A DNA stretch of 27,721 nucleotides. Source: Nitrososphaerota archaeon (GTDB lineage Archaea; Thermoproteota; Nitrososphaeria; Nitrososphaerales; Gagatemarchaeaceae). The first letter of the stretch is position 1. Every line of letters begins with the position of its first letter. The translations under genes were made by a program, and so were the position numbers. Positions 1 through 7,384 of this stretch are shown here, piece by piece. Where the stretch lies: positions 2,809 through 30,529 of the forward strand of contig VBPQ01000008.1 of assembly GCA_005877185.1 (NCBI GenBank), read 5' to 3'. Below the pieces are notes generated by a model. The model made no database searches. It was not told the DNA's origin and saw only the letters and a list, made by a program, of their open reading frames with translations.

Positions 1-684
1 CAGAGCCCTCGCGCTGACAAAGAGGGCATTCGGGAAACGTTTCACGCACTCCCTCACCAAGTCCTCAGCGAACTTTGGATTCCCCTGAGCCTCGAGGATC
101 TTCTTAGCCTCCTCTACACGCTTCAGCTCCTCCCTCGGCATCGCCGAGAAGCATTCCTCCAGCTTGCCCACTGCCTTCGCGATCTCCAGCGCTTCCCTGC
201 TCCTAAGCGCTAACGTGAGCTCGGCCCTCTGCATGTGCCCCACCCCGATCATCTTCTTGCTGCACGGGCAGGCCGTCATCCCCGTCGCAGTGAACTGATA
301 GGTCACCGCTCCGCTCTCCGTAGTGCTAATCGCCATCTTCACGAACTGGTCTGAGTAAGGCATCTCGAAGCTGCAAGAAACCCTAGTCTCGGGCTGACTC
401 TCGTTCACCTCTCTGCAGATCGACCTTAACCAGCCTTCCAGGCTCCTGGACTTTCGCGTCGACGCTGCCCGGACGAGCCTGCTCATGTGAACGCCCCTGT
501 GGAGCCCCGTCGATGTTATGATGGTCAGGGTGACGGGGAAGGTGATCTTTCCATTCTGGAACAGGACTCTGAGGTTCGAGACGCCGGCGCTGACGGCGAT
601 CGCGGCCGGCTCCTCCTGCACATCGAATGAAGTATCTATGACTTGGGAAGATGCGCCGACCTTCGGGTCTCCTGCTCGATTCAA
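1..684 (-). CDS. mptA: GTP cyclohydrolase, MptA/FolE2 family (C-terminus cut by window edge)
   Basis: The reading frame stays open to the window edge, giving 228 codons from a TTG at 684. FolE2/MptA enzymes open the ring of GTP to make a dihydroneopterin product that feeds pterins and, through QueD, deazapurines. Diagnostic motifs are LHRGVHMSRLVRA (family consensus G-x-H-M-S-R) and, further on, the zinc/active-site segment TGMTACPCSKKMIGVGHMQR with its conserved TACPC cysteines. The start is supported by a TATA-like AT-rich box (GCTAAAAACC on the minus strand, about 706-714) some 25 nt upstream, which would make a leaderless TTG mRNA. It is followed at a distance by queC and queD on the same strand. 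MptA (archaeal, Fe-dependent) and FolE2 (bacterial) cannot be told apart from this fragment. Confidence 0.9.
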   Translation of the reverse strand, partial: MNRAGDPKVGASSQVIDTSFDVQEEPAAIAVSAGVSNLRVLFQNGKITFPVTLTIITSTGLHRGVHMSRLVRAASTRKSRSLEGWLRSICREVNESQPETRVSCSFEMPYSDQFVKMAISTTESGAVTYQFTATGMTACPCSKKMIGVGHMQRAELTLALRSREALEIAKAVGKLEECFSAMPREELKRVEEAKKILEAQGNPKFAEDLVRECVKRFPNALFVSARAL

Positions 685-882
685 CTCTCGTCAACCGGTT
701 TTCGAGTGGTTTTTAGCGTTTCCGCTCTCTCAATAGGGCTAGACCTCACCTGCCGACAGCCACAACTCCCTCCGTCACCGAGGACCGCTGTGCAAGACGC
801 ATTGGTCACCCCATAAGCCTGCTGACCCCCGATATTTTTCCGAGGGAGGCTCAGAGACCGACGACTTGGTCCTGCGGAGGAT

Positions 883-1521
883 CTACGTAGGGCGCAGCGG
901 GTCTCTTACTCCGGCCTCCGAGAAGGCCTTCACCCTCTTCCTGCAGCCTTCACACTCGCCACACTGTCGCCTCCCCTCCCTGTAGCAGCTCCAAGTGCGC
1001 TCGAGAGGGACCCCAAGTCCCGCCGCGAGCGAAACGACCTCTGCCTTGCTCCTGAGCTGCAGGGGGCGCAGGATGGTCGTCCTCCTCCCCCGGAGCAGCC
1101 TCGAACCAGCCCAGATCGCCTTCTGAAAATTCTGGAAGAAAGCCGGAGCCGTGTCTGGGAAGAGCGCGACGTCCTCCCTGTTGTGCCCACCGATGATGTA
1201 GTGCGCACCCACCTCCTCCGCGTACGAGGCCGCAAGGCTGTAGAAGATGCTGTTTCTCATCGGAATGTAGGTCGGAGGGAGGTGTCTGAAGTTGCGGCCG
1301 TCCTCCATATCGCCGGCCTCCTTCAGCTGCGGAACCTCGACGAATCTGTGCTCCTCCACCCCGGCAAGCCCGGCTATCGCCCGCGCCGCGCGCAGCTCCC
1401 CCTCGGCTATTCTGTGAAATTTGACTGTGAGCGCACGGTTCCTGTAGCCCTTCTTTCTTGCCAGGTAGAGGCAGGTTGCAGAGTCGATTCCGCCGGAGAG
1501 TAGGACTATCGCGTCCTTCGT
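883..1521 (-). CDS. queC: 7-cyano-7-deazaguanine (preQ0) synthase QueC
   Basis: This enzyme converts 7-carboxy-7-deazaguanine to preQ0 with ATP and ammonia; in archaea preQ0 is the precursor of archaeosine in tRNA. Visible motifs are the PP-loop VLLSGGIDSATCLYLA at the N-terminus, REDVALFPDTAPAFF in the middle and a C-terminal zinc site CYREGRRQCGECEGC. The length of about 212 residues fits the family. The first ATG/GTG/TTG in the frame is a GTG at 1359, which would delete the catalytic PP-loop, so translation must begin upstream. The only plausible codon is ACG at 1521 (M-KDAIVLLSGG), preceded by a GAGGG purine run. The gene overlaps the end of the queD-like gene by 16 nt, which suggests translational coupling. 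queE, the intervening step, is not in this window. Confidence 0.88.
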   Translation of the reverse strand, partial: TKDAIVLLSGGIDSATCLYLARKKGYRNRALTVKFHRIAEGELRAARAIAGLAGVEEHRFVEVPQLKEAGDMEDGRNFRHLPPTYIPMRNSIFYSLAASYAEEVGAHYIIGGHNREDVALFPDTAPAFFQNFQKAIWAGSRLLRGRRTTILRPLQLRSKAEVVSLAAGLGVPLERTWSCYREGRRQCGECEGCRKRVKAFSEAGVRDPLRPT

Positions 1522-2381
1522 CGCTTCTCGCCCTCTCTGCGGTGAACCTCCGCAAGGAGGTGAGTCCCCTTGTTCAAACCCTCGTACACGTAGACTCCTA
1601 CCGCACGAACGTTATCGGGCATCTTGGGTGCTATCCTCGCGATCAATTCCTGCGCGAGATTCTCGACTGTCGCTTCCGCCTCGAGGAGGAGAGTGGTAGC
1701 CTTCGGTACTCTCAGTTCGAAGTCTCCGTGGACCGTCGTGAACTTCAGGTTTACGTGGGTGGCGTCCATCCCCGTGACGTACCTCTCGCTGATGAAGAGC
1801 TTGTGGTCCATCTCTCTGATCGCCTCTCGAATTATGGGCTTGGCGTCGTTGAAGTCGATGACCATCCCGTCCTTGGGTGCCCCCACCATCTCGATGAGGG
1901 CGGATGACGTGTGGCCGTGCATCACTGAGCATTTCTCTGTCTGGGGGAGAATGTGGGCGTAGTCGAAGTTGAACGAAGGGTCGTCGAGAAAGATGGTCTG
2001 TAAGCGTCCGTCGTCGAGTTCGCCGACCTGAAACACCCTGACCCCCGAATCGAGCCTGTCGCTCCTCGTCTTGCTTCTTTCGATAACGATACACTTCTTC
2101 CCGGATTGCAGCAGGCTCGCCCGCTCCGCCTCCCCCGGCCTCTTCTCGATCAGGATTATGGTGTTCTCGAGGACGAAGTCCGCCACGAGGTTCGTCTTGG
2201 GGAGCTGCACCCCCGTCGCGTAGTGCGACCCGAGGGAATCCAGAATTTCAGCGATCAGTGCGTGAATCTCGGTCGGGTACGTCTTCCCGCCCCTTCTGTA
2301 GACCCTGGTGTAGCCTCCCCGATTCAGCTCCCTCAACTTGGGGGCGAGACTCTCAAGCAGGTTCTTTTGCACTGTTTCCAT
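1506..2381 (-). CDS. queD: QueD/PTPS-family protein with an extra N-terminal domain
   Basis: This is a 291-residue protein, whereas QueD/6-pyruvoyltetrahydropterin synthases are usually 120-150 residues. The QueD part is roughly residues 130-280: FNFDYAHILP (first zinc His), KCSVMHGH (catalytic Cys plus the HGH zinc ligands), DGMVIDFNDAKPIIRE and MDHKLF are all family hallmarks. It probably makes 6-carboxytetrahydropterin for preQ0. Residues 1-125 are not part of the known fold. They contain TEIHALIAEILDSLG and ADFVLENTIILIEKR, which faintly recall PD-(D/E)XK-like proteins, but the catalytic motif is not canonical. A TATA box (CTATAAG, minus strand, 2397-2403) lies only about 18 nt before ATG 2381, so a leaderless start at GTG 2372 is also possible. 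The end overlaps queC. Confidence 0.85.
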   Translation of the reverse strand: METVQKNLLESLAPKLRELNRGGYTRVYRRGGKTYPTEIHALIAEILDSLGSHYATGVQLPKTNLVADFVLENTIILIEKRPGEAERASLLQSGKKCIVIERSKTRSDRLDSGVRVFQVGELDDGRLQTIFLDDPSFNFDYAHILPQTEKCSVMHGHTSSALIEMVGAPKDGMVIDFNDAKPIIREAIREMDHKLFISERYVTGMDATHVNLKFTTVHGDFELRVPKATTLLLEAEATVENLAQELIARIAPKMPDNVRAVGVYVYEGLNKGTHLLAEVHRREGEKRRRTR

Positions 2382-2502
2382 CAGTTACGATTTCCCTTAT
2401 AGCGTTTCTTGTTGAGGGTTGAAGGAGTTGGTGCGGCGTGCGGGTACGAACCAGCTGGCTATGACGTAGCTTATACGATTCACAAACGGAAGGCCAGCAA
2501 GC

Positions 2503-2575
2503 GCGGCCGTGGTCTAGTGGTCTAGGATAGTGGCTTCCCAAGCCTCTGACGCGGGTCCGAATCCCGCCGGCCGCA
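2503..2575 (+). tRNA. tRNA-Gly(CCC)
   Basis: A complete cloverleaf with no intron. The acceptor GCGGCCG pairs with CGGCCGC at 2568-2574, and A2575 is the discriminator. The T-arm is GCGGG-TCCGAAT-CCCGC (2551-2567). The anticodon loop TTCCCAA carries CCC at 2537-2539. CCA is not encoded. The anticodon stem GTGGC/GCCTC has one T-T mismatch. A TATA-like box CTTATACG at about 2470-2477 sits about 26-30 nt upstream of the 5' end. Confidence 0.95.
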
Positions 2576-2732
2576 CCTTAGCAACTAGGGAGAAGTCTCC
2601 TTCCGAGTTGGGGGGAGAACCTTTGATTCGCCCGATTCAAGATTTCGTCCAATTGCGCGAGCCCCTGGGGTCGGTCAGACCCAACTTTGACTTTGAACTT
2701 TCGAATCCTCTCTATTCTGCTGGAGGTAACGT

Positions 2733-2773
2733 GGCTTGGGAAGCCGATATCCTAACCACCAGATCAACGCCGC
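2733..2773 (-). other. tRNA-Gly-like 5' half (fragment or pseudo-tRNA)
   Basis: Read on the minus strand this starts GCGGCGTTG, continues with a D-arm-like ATCTGGTGGTTAGGAT and ends in the anticodon arm CGGCTTCCCAAGCC. It matches the 5' half of the tRNA-Gly(CCC) at 2503 closely, including the TTCCCAA anticodon loop. No T-arm or matching acceptor 3' strand follows at the right distance; only a weak GGATTCGAAAG appears about 12 nt too far away. The stop codon of the homing-endonuclease gene lies inside it (tRNA positions 8-10). It is either a degraded tRNA or an orphan exon. Confidence 0.6.
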
Positions 2774-3540
2774 GGTTGAGTCGCCCCAAGAACACGATTC
2801 TTGACGGGGTCTGTCATACCTATCCTTAATTTGAATTTCTCAACCTCTGATTTTCGCGAAACCTGTACAACGTAGAGTGTCTTTCGACCTCTCTTCTTAG
2901 CCTCACGCCATCGAGTTTCTATCCCGAAAAGATTGAACATGTCGCGATATTGGCTTGCGAGCCTTTTTGAAGTAACACCGAAACCTACTCGCGGCCCCCG
3001 TCGAGCTACCCAGCCGTCTCCAGCCACAAGCCCTCTGACGATACCTCTAAGGAAAGGTTTGCCGAGTCTAAGCGTCTTTGCCCTTAAGGCGATTGTGTGG
3101 GTCTTATCCCCGCGCCAGTAGATGAACTTCTTCAGAAACCTGAGAATATCCATGCCATAGAGTCTCAGGACGATGTAGTGTTGTTTCTTGTCGATCCATA
3201 ATCTCGGCCTCTTGCCGAAGATCTTAATCATCATTCTTGACACGATTTTCGCGTAATAGAGTTGGTTTTGTGAAAGAGCCAGCGAAAGTTTGTAATGGTA
3301 ACTCTTGGGGTCGAAAGAGAAACTGCCGTCGCTAGCGTAGAGACCGACAAATTCGCCAAGTCGCCTGTTTGGTCTCCCATCGAATGTCAGTTTCGCGATC
3401 TTAAGGCCGAATCTTTTTCTGACATGATAGTAGATGACATTCTTGCGCCGATGCAATCTAGCACCGATCTCCATGAGGCTGTTCCCGTCCCTCGTGAGTT
3501 TGATGATGGTTGCTTTTTCAGTTTCATTCAGTCTTTTCGT
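2764..3540 (-). CDS. LAGLIDADG homing endonuclease with N-terminal HTH
   Basis: A two-motif LAGLIDADG protein: LGEFVGLYASDGSF and FLRGIVRGLVAGDGWV are the two helices, each ending in the acidic DG that binds catalytic metal. A basic linker and the C-terminal sequence KSEVEKFKLRIGMTDPVKNR fit the family. The first ATG (3474) falls inside a helix-turn-helix (NSLMEIGARLHRRKNVIYYH). The frame is open upstream to a TAG at 3544-3546, and ACG at 3540 gives M-KRLNETEKATIIKL, a natural beginning for the HTH, so that start is used here (258 aa). Such proteins normally sit in archaeal tRNA or rRNA introns. Here the gene runs into a tRNA-like 5' half on its own strand, and an orphan tRNA 3' half on the plus strand lies upstream. 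Base composition is more AT-rich than the neighbours, consistent with mobility. Confidence 0.85.
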   Translation of the reverse strand, partial: TKRLNETEKATIIKLTRDGNSLMEIGARLHRRKNVIYYHVRKRFGLKIAKLTFDGRPNRRLGEFVGLYASDGSFSFDPKSYHYKLSLALSQNQLYYAKIVSRMMIKIFGKRPRLWIDKKQHYIVLRLYGMDILRFLKKFIYWRGDKTHTIALRAKTLRLGKPFLRGIVRGLVAGDGWVARRGPRVGFGVTSKRLASQYRDMFNLFGIETRWREAKKRGRKTLYVVQVSRKSEVEKFKLRIGMTDPVKNRVLGATQPRR

Positions 3541-3690
3541 GACCTAGTGCACAGTCCGGTAAGTTGCGGAAGTTATTGCCGAAGCGAATAACTCGAATCT
3601 ACCTCTATTTGGTTGGAACGGACCGAAAACGGTTCTGAATTGTTTCACGAATTTCGTGGACTGTGAACTAGTAATTCAAGAAAGTAATTA

Positions 3691-3724
3691 AGCGCCGGCC
3701 CGGGTTCAAGTCCCGGCGGCCGCA
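3691..3724 (+). other. Orphan tRNA 3' half (T-arm and acceptor)
   Basis: CCGGG-TTCAAGT-CCCGG (3700-3716) is a perfect T-arm, followed by the acceptor strand CGGCCGC (3717-3723) and discriminator A. The acceptor would pair with GCGGCCG, as in the tRNA-Gly at 2503. No 5' half lies within range on this strand. AAGCGCCGGC just before the T-arm could be the 3' side of an anticodon arm. The 3' flank resembles the flank of the intact tRNA (CAGCAACT against TAGCAACT), which suggests a duplicated, later disrupted tRNA-Gly gene or a 3' exon. Confidence 0.7.
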
Positions 3725-3789
3725 CTTCAGCAACTCTGAAGTCAGCCTCCGTTTCAGCGCTTCGGCGCGCTAGTCCTTGGTTTTCCGAC

Positions 3790-4407
3790 TTACTCCGTGA
3801 AGTCGCGTACCTGGCTCTCTTCGATCACTCGGGCGAGCGCTTCCCCCATCTTCCTGTAGCCCGAAGGGTCCGGATGAAGGCCGTCCGGAGAACTCGCCAG
3901 CTTTGTCGGGTTGTGTGGGTCGGAGACGGCGGCGTATGTGTCGCAGAAGAGCGTGCCCATAATATGCGAGACCCTCCTTATCCAGTCGTTGAGCGCCGCA
4001 AGGGACTTGTAATCAGCTTGGCTCATGGTGTTGTACGGCAGTACGGTCGCGGCGACGGTTCGGATTCCGGCTCTGATAGCCCGCTTGTGCATCGCCACAA
4101 GATTCTCCTCGATCGACTCTAGGGCGCGCCCCTGATAGAGGTCATTCACGCCCGCGAGGATGATCGCGTAATCGCATCCCTCTCGCAGGACGTCTCGTTC
4201 AAGCCTTTCACGAATCTCGTCCGACCTCTGGCCGTTGATGCCTCGATTCAGGACGAGCCATTCGGGATGGAGCTTCATCATCCAGTATGCGTACTGGCTC
4301 TCGACGTCTCCCCGACCGTCTGGGGGGGCCTCGAGGGGGGACACAAAACCTGGTGAGCCAGCGGTTGTGGAATCTCCCAAGCCGACGATTTTTAGAGAGA
4401 GGTTCAA
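3790..4407 (-). CDS. SGNH/GDSL-type hydrolase
   Basis: A lipase/esterase-like hydrolase of 205 residues, the usual size for a single SGNH domain. Block I is GLGDSTTAG (nucleophile Ser), block II NRGINGQRSDE (Gly oxyanion), block III LAGVNDL (Asn oxyanion) and block V DGLHPDPSGY (Asp-x-x-His dyad). There is no signal peptide, so it is probably cytosolic. The substrate could be an acyl ester, acetylated sugar or lipid and cannot be read from the sequence. The start is a TTG at 4407, which places the GDS block at the very N-terminus as expected. A small protein gene lies 34 nt upstream on the same strand. Confidence 0.9.
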   Translation of the reverse strand: MNLSLKIVGLGDSTTAGSPGFVSPLEAPPDGRGDVESQYAYWMMKLHPEWLVLNRGINGQRSDEIRERLERDVLREGCDYAIILAGVNDLYQGRALESIEENLVAMHKRAIRAGIRTVAATVLPYNTMSQADYKSLAALNDWIRRVSHIMGTLFCDTYAAVSDPHNPTKLASSPDGLHPDPSGYRKMGEALARVIEESQVRDFTE

Positions 4408-4441
4408 AGAAGGTTCGTTGGTGTACTTCAGCTCTTTCTGT

Positions 4442-4621
4442 TTATTCCTTTCTGTCCAGGACCTTGACGGCCTCGTCGGATACGACTAGCCTGTCTGTCG
4501 CCACGATCTCGCTCAGCTGGAACAAGACAAACCTCGCGAAGGTGATGCCACTCCTCTCCTTTCGATATGACGCACTCTCAATCTTGGTGAGTGCCATCCT
4601 GAGCTCGGTTACGGTCTGCAA
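4442..4621 (-). CDS. Small uncharacterised protein (59 aa)
   Basis: An open frame from TTG 4621 (or ATG 4597) to TAA, directly upstream of the SGNH hydrolase and on the same strand. It encodes a charged, probably helical protein beginning LQTVTELRMALTKIES and ending SDEAVKVLDRKE. An AT-rich TATA-like stretch (CTTAATTAGC, about 4660-4669) lies about 40 nt before the TTG, and a GGGGGG run precedes the start. I do not recognise the family. Codon choice resembles neighbouring genes, and no longer frame competes. Confidence 0.5.
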   Translation of the reverse strand: MQTVTELRMALTKIESASYRKERSGITFARFVLFQLSEIVATDRLVVSDEAVKVLDRKE

Positions 4622-4705
4622 CGATCAATGCCCCCCTTTGTTGCGATTAGTAGAATTGCTAATTAAGAAATATGGAGTAGAAACTCAGATTTCTTGCATG
4701 TCTTC

Positions 4706-5167
4706 TCAGTTACTCGCCATCGTTCTGAGAGTCTCCATCGCCTCCTTCACGTGCTTCCTCGGGTTGAGCTGGGAGGCAAAGATGTGTCTCACGATACCAC
4801 TCGTATCGATGACGTAGGTGACCCTTCCTGGCATCAGCCCTAGGGACGACTCGACCCCGTAAACGCTTCTCACTCTCCCTCCCTCGTCGCTCAGCAGTGT
4901 GAATGAAGCGTTGCACTCCGAGGCGAAGCTCTCGTGTGACTTGACAGTGTCTGAGCTCACACCGATTACCTCCGCCCCTAACTCCTTGAACTCTTCGTAC
5001 CGCTCGCTGAACGACTTCGCCTCGGTGGTGCAGCCAAGTGTGAAGTCCTTCGGGTAGAAGTACAGGACGACGCTCCGTTTCCCGAGAAAGTCTTTCAGGG
5101 AGACGACCTTCCCCGACTGGTCGGGGAGGGCGAAATCTGGAGCTTTGTCACCCACCTTAACCTTCAT
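4706..5167 (-). CDS. bcp: Peroxiredoxin, Bcp/PrxQ family
   Basis: A thiol peroxidase reducing hydroperoxides, 153 residues, standard for Bcp. The N-terminus VGDKAPDFALPDQSGK and the catalytic segment YFYPKDFTLGCTTEA (peroxidatic Cys in LGCTTE) are diagnostic, and GLMPGRVTYVID supplies the conserved arginine. The resolving Cys that many PrxQ proteins carry five residues after the peroxidatic Cys is replaced (KSFSE follows). The other Cys (FASECNASF) sits further on, so it is either a one-Cys form or uses an atypical resolving Cys. It starts at ATG 5167 with a GGGAGGAGAG stretch upstream. It is a single gene, likely for oxidative stress. Confidence 0.92.
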   Translation of the reverse strand: MKVKVGDKAPDFALPDQSGKVVSLKDFLGKRSVVLYFYPKDFTLGCTTEAKSFSERYEEFKELGAEVIGVSSDTVKSHESFASECNASFTLLSDEGGRVRSVYGVESSLGLMPGRVTYVIDTSGIVRHIFASQLNPRKHVKEAMETLRTMASN

Positions 5168-5199
5168 CGTTTGGCGACTCTCCTCCCAGGAGTTAATCC

Positions 5200-5535
5200 T
5201 TACGTTCCTTCGGTGTACTTCTTCAAGGAGAGCGAACCATTCCTAATCTCGAGCTCGTATGTCTCGTTGACGTCAAGCCTCATCCCAAGCATGTCGTACT
5301 CCGTCTCCGTGAGGACCATCACGATCTTCGCAAACCCCATCTCCCTCACCTGTGGGACAAAGCCCATCGACTGGAACTGCGAGATTATCCCCTGGATTAC
5401 CCTCCCCTCCTCCGTGCCCGCAAACTGGTTCACCTGTCCCCTCTCCCTCAGCTCGACAAGCTCGATCTGTTTCGACGGCATTCCCGTAAGCGGGTCTGGG
5501 ACGCTGCTTATTCGCTGAACCCTCACCCTTGTCAT
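5200..5535 (-). CDS. Conserved archaeal-type protein of unknown function (111 aa)
   Basis: I do not recognise a characterised family. The protein begins TRVRVQRISSVPDPLTGMP and has alternating beta/alpha character with a polar C-terminus. There is no signal peptide, membrane helix or metal motif. Expression is well supported: a clear TATA box (TTTTATACCC, minus strand, about 5557-5566) lies 25-28 nt upstream of ATG 5535, giving a leaderless or near-leaderless mRNA. It ends 32 nt before the bcp start and could be cotranscribed with it. Confidence 0.75.
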   Translation of the reverse strand: MTRVRVQRISSVPDPLTGMPSKQIELVELRERGQVNQFAGTEEGRVIQGIISQFQSMGFVPQVREMGFAKIVMVLTETEYDMLGMRLDVNETYELEIRNGSLSLKKYTEGT

Positions 5536-5618
5536 GGAGTATCGTCCCCGATTCTAGGGTATAAAATGAGTTCGGGGAACGCTCGTCTCCGCATTATTTG
5601 ATACGGGTATCGCTTCTT

Positions 5619-6095
5619 CTACTCGCCCTGCGCTTCGGAGGGGAGGTTCGCTGGCTGAGGCTCCACACCCTCCTCGTCCTGCGGCTGGACACTCTCCCCC
5701 GGTGTCCCTTGCGCCGAGGCGGCCATCAGCTCCTCTACGTACTCGGGCGTTATGACCCTGGCCATCGAGAGGTTAACTAGGCTGTTCGTCGAGGCATCTC
5801 CGTTAACTCGTCCGATCCTCCCTCTGAGCTGCCTCCACTTCAGCCTGCTGTTGCCACTCTTCGAGGTGTAGATGATTCCGAGTATGTCCTTCGCGTTGAT
5901 GAACGTGATGTCCCTGATCTTCTTCAGCGTGACCTTGTCGGCCGCCTCGATGTAAATCGAGCCCGGCTCCTCTTCCTTCTCGGGGAAGACCTCAGGGTCA
6001 CGCAAGTACGACTCGGGAATGAAGGACCTGCAGGTGCTGTTTATCAGAAACCTTCTGAAACTCTCTAGGTTGCAGGTGACGTCGATTTCGACCAT
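5619..6095 (-). CDS. Uncharacterised acidic protein (158 aa)
   Basis: The open frame extends to 6380, but the first 95 codons are low-complexity and basic, and the convincing protein begins at ATG 6095 (MVEIDVTCNLESFRRFL). It has a mixed alpha/beta core up to about residue 115 (GRIGRVNGDASTNSLVNLSMARVITPEYVEEL), then a disordered Gln/Pro/Glu-rich tail. No known domain is recognised. It lies upstream of the 111-aa gene on the same strand, separated by 83 nt that contain that gene's own TATA box. Confidence 0.65.
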   Translation of the reverse strand: MVEIDVTCNLESFRRFLINSTCRSFIPESYLRDPEVFPEKEEEPGSIYIEAADKVTLKKIRDITFINAKDILGIIYTSKSGNSRLKWRQLRGRIGRVNGDASTNSLVNLSMARVITPEYVEELMAASAQGTPGESVQPQDEEGVEPQPANLPSEAQGE

Positions 6096-6407
6096 GGGGG
6101 AGCCTGACCTCCTGGAAACCCCGCTGGCTATAAACTCATAGTCGGTTGTCTTTTTTCGCGTGTGAGGGGGTGACGGGTGGAGAGGCAGACACGAACTTAC
6201 GGTGACGACTGCTGGCGGTCGCCAAGAGGGAGGGCGTGTTGCAGCTCCTCGTCGGGCACCTTGGGGGAAGATTTTTGTCGCTAGCCGAAGAAGAAGCATG
6301 GCGCGGGTGATGACCGAAATAGCCCACCTGATGAATGATGGTGATCTTGAGTTGGGAACCCGCGCAAGGGTATCCTTCATAACCGACGATCAGAGTGCGT
6401 GCCGTCA

Positions 6408-6977
6408 ATGCCGCTGCGGTACCTGCTACGCCTCGCCTCGGATTCCTTTCGGTCCAGGGAGGGCTTTCTTCGGGGCGTCCGCTCTCTCTCCGCCTCAGTG
6501 GGCGGCAGCGTCCGCAACCCCAAGTGGACTTCGTACGGGGCTCTGGAGGTCGACGTCTTTGTGAATTCGAGACCTGACTTCGACCTTCTCCGGGCGGCGC
6601 TCGAGCCTCTCTCGAAGATCGAGTTCGTGCACGACCTCAGCGAGGCTCCTCCTCACAAGTCGAAGGAGGAGACCATCTCCGAGGCGAGAAGCTACTTCAA
6701 TTCAGAGAGATTCTGGGAGGCTCACGAAACACTCGAAGCCTTGTGGAGGGTCTCCTCGGGCGACGAGAAGCTTCTCCTGCAAGGGCTTATTCTTGTCTGC
6801 GCCGCTTTTGTCCACCACCAGAAGAGCGAAGAGGAGACCGGCCAGAGCGTCCTACGTCGCGCGAGCAGGCAGCTGAATTGGCCTCACCGTGGTTACGAGG
6901 GGATAGACCTCGAGCGGCTGAGACGTCGCGTCCAGAATGTCCTTAACACCAAGCGATTCCGAGTGTTCTGGATCTAG
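6408..6977 (+). CDS. DUF309-family protein
   Basis: The C-terminal half carries the DUF309 signature: SYFNSERFWEAHETLEALWR followed by GDEKLLLQGLILVCAAFVHH, with the conserved FxEAHExLExxWR helix and the Q-G-x-x pairing helix. The N-terminal 85 residues (MPLRYLLRLASDSFRSREG onward) are an additional alpha/beta segment. The function of DUF309 is unknown. ATG 6408 is preferred over GTG 6399 because a TATA-like CTTCATAACC at about 6375-6384 lies about 28 nt upstream. It is transcribed divergently from the 158-aa gene; 6096-6407 between them holds only promoter sequence that I can recognise. Confidence 0.85.
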   Translation: MPLRYLLRLASDSFRSREGFLRGVRSLSASVGGSVRNPKWTSYGALEVDVFVNSRPDFDLLRAALEPLSKIEFVHDLSEAPPHKSKEETISEARSYFNSERFWEAHETLEALWRVSSGDEKLLLQGLILVCAAFVHHQKSEEETGQSVLRRASRQLNWPHRGYEGIDLERLRRRVQNVLNTKRFRVFWI

Positions 6978-6985
6978 GGAGAGCG

Positions 6986-7378
6986 TCATCCGAAGACAGG
7001 CAGATTCATCGGGTTGGTCTGCTCCGAGAGCCTTCCCGGCGACCTAGAAGCAGCAACGCCGAGGACGAGCGTCACGAGCGATAGCGCTATCGCCACCACG
7101 GAGGTGGCGACGGCGAGCGCGTTTTGTGTGAGAGAGAAGGAGACGAGTAGGGCGACCGCGTCCGCGACCGCGACCTGGAAAGCGCGTCTCACCCCAATGA
7201 AGCAGGCTAGACCGTCCCCAAACAGGATGGCTCCGAAAATCAGAATCACCGCGTATAGCGTGCTCCCTCCCTCGAGATTGCCGGTCGGCAGCGTGAGCAG
7301 GGAGAGTCCAGAGCCGACCGCCAGGATCGCCCAGATCGAGGTGACCAGTGTGCTGATTGCGGAGAGGCGTTGAAGCAA
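6986..7378 (-). CDS. Small four-helix membrane protein
   Basis: The 130 residues form four hydrophobic segments (about 5-29, 38-62, 65-85 and 88-110), with a short polar C-terminus. No family is recognised. The start is TTG 7378, six bases after the stop of the preceding gene, so it is the last gene of a three-gene minus-strand cluster (8178 to 6986). Close spacing implies cotranscription and perhaps a membrane partner for the two upstream soluble proteins. Confidence 0.65.
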   Translation of the reverse strand: MLQRLSAISTLVTSIWAILAVGSGLSLLTLPTGNLEGGSTLYAVILIFGAILFGDGLACFIGVRRAFQVAVADAVALLVSFSLTQNALAVATSVVAIALSLVTLVLGVAASRSPGRLSEQTNPMNLPVFG

Positions 7379-7384
7379 CTCGTA

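Noticed and set aside
883..1359. queC starting at GTG 1359
   Set aside because: It would remove the SGGIDS PP-loop required for activity, while the upstream frame is open and clearly homologous.
2503..3724. Integrated element with tRNA 3'-end att duplication
   Set aside because: The two 3' ends differ at several T-arm positions (GCGGG-TCCGAAT against CCGGG-TTCAAGT), no integrase gene lies between them, and the segment is only about 1.1 kb.
2733..3724. Trans-spliced split tRNA
   Set aside because: The sequences after the 5' half and before the 3' half show no complementarity, and the acceptor stem pairs only partly. It is kept only as an open possibility in the findings.
6096..6380. N-terminal extension of the 158-aa protein
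   Set aside because: The added 95 residues are basic and low in complexity; ATG 6095 starts a well-formed protein and the extension overlaps the divergent promoter region.
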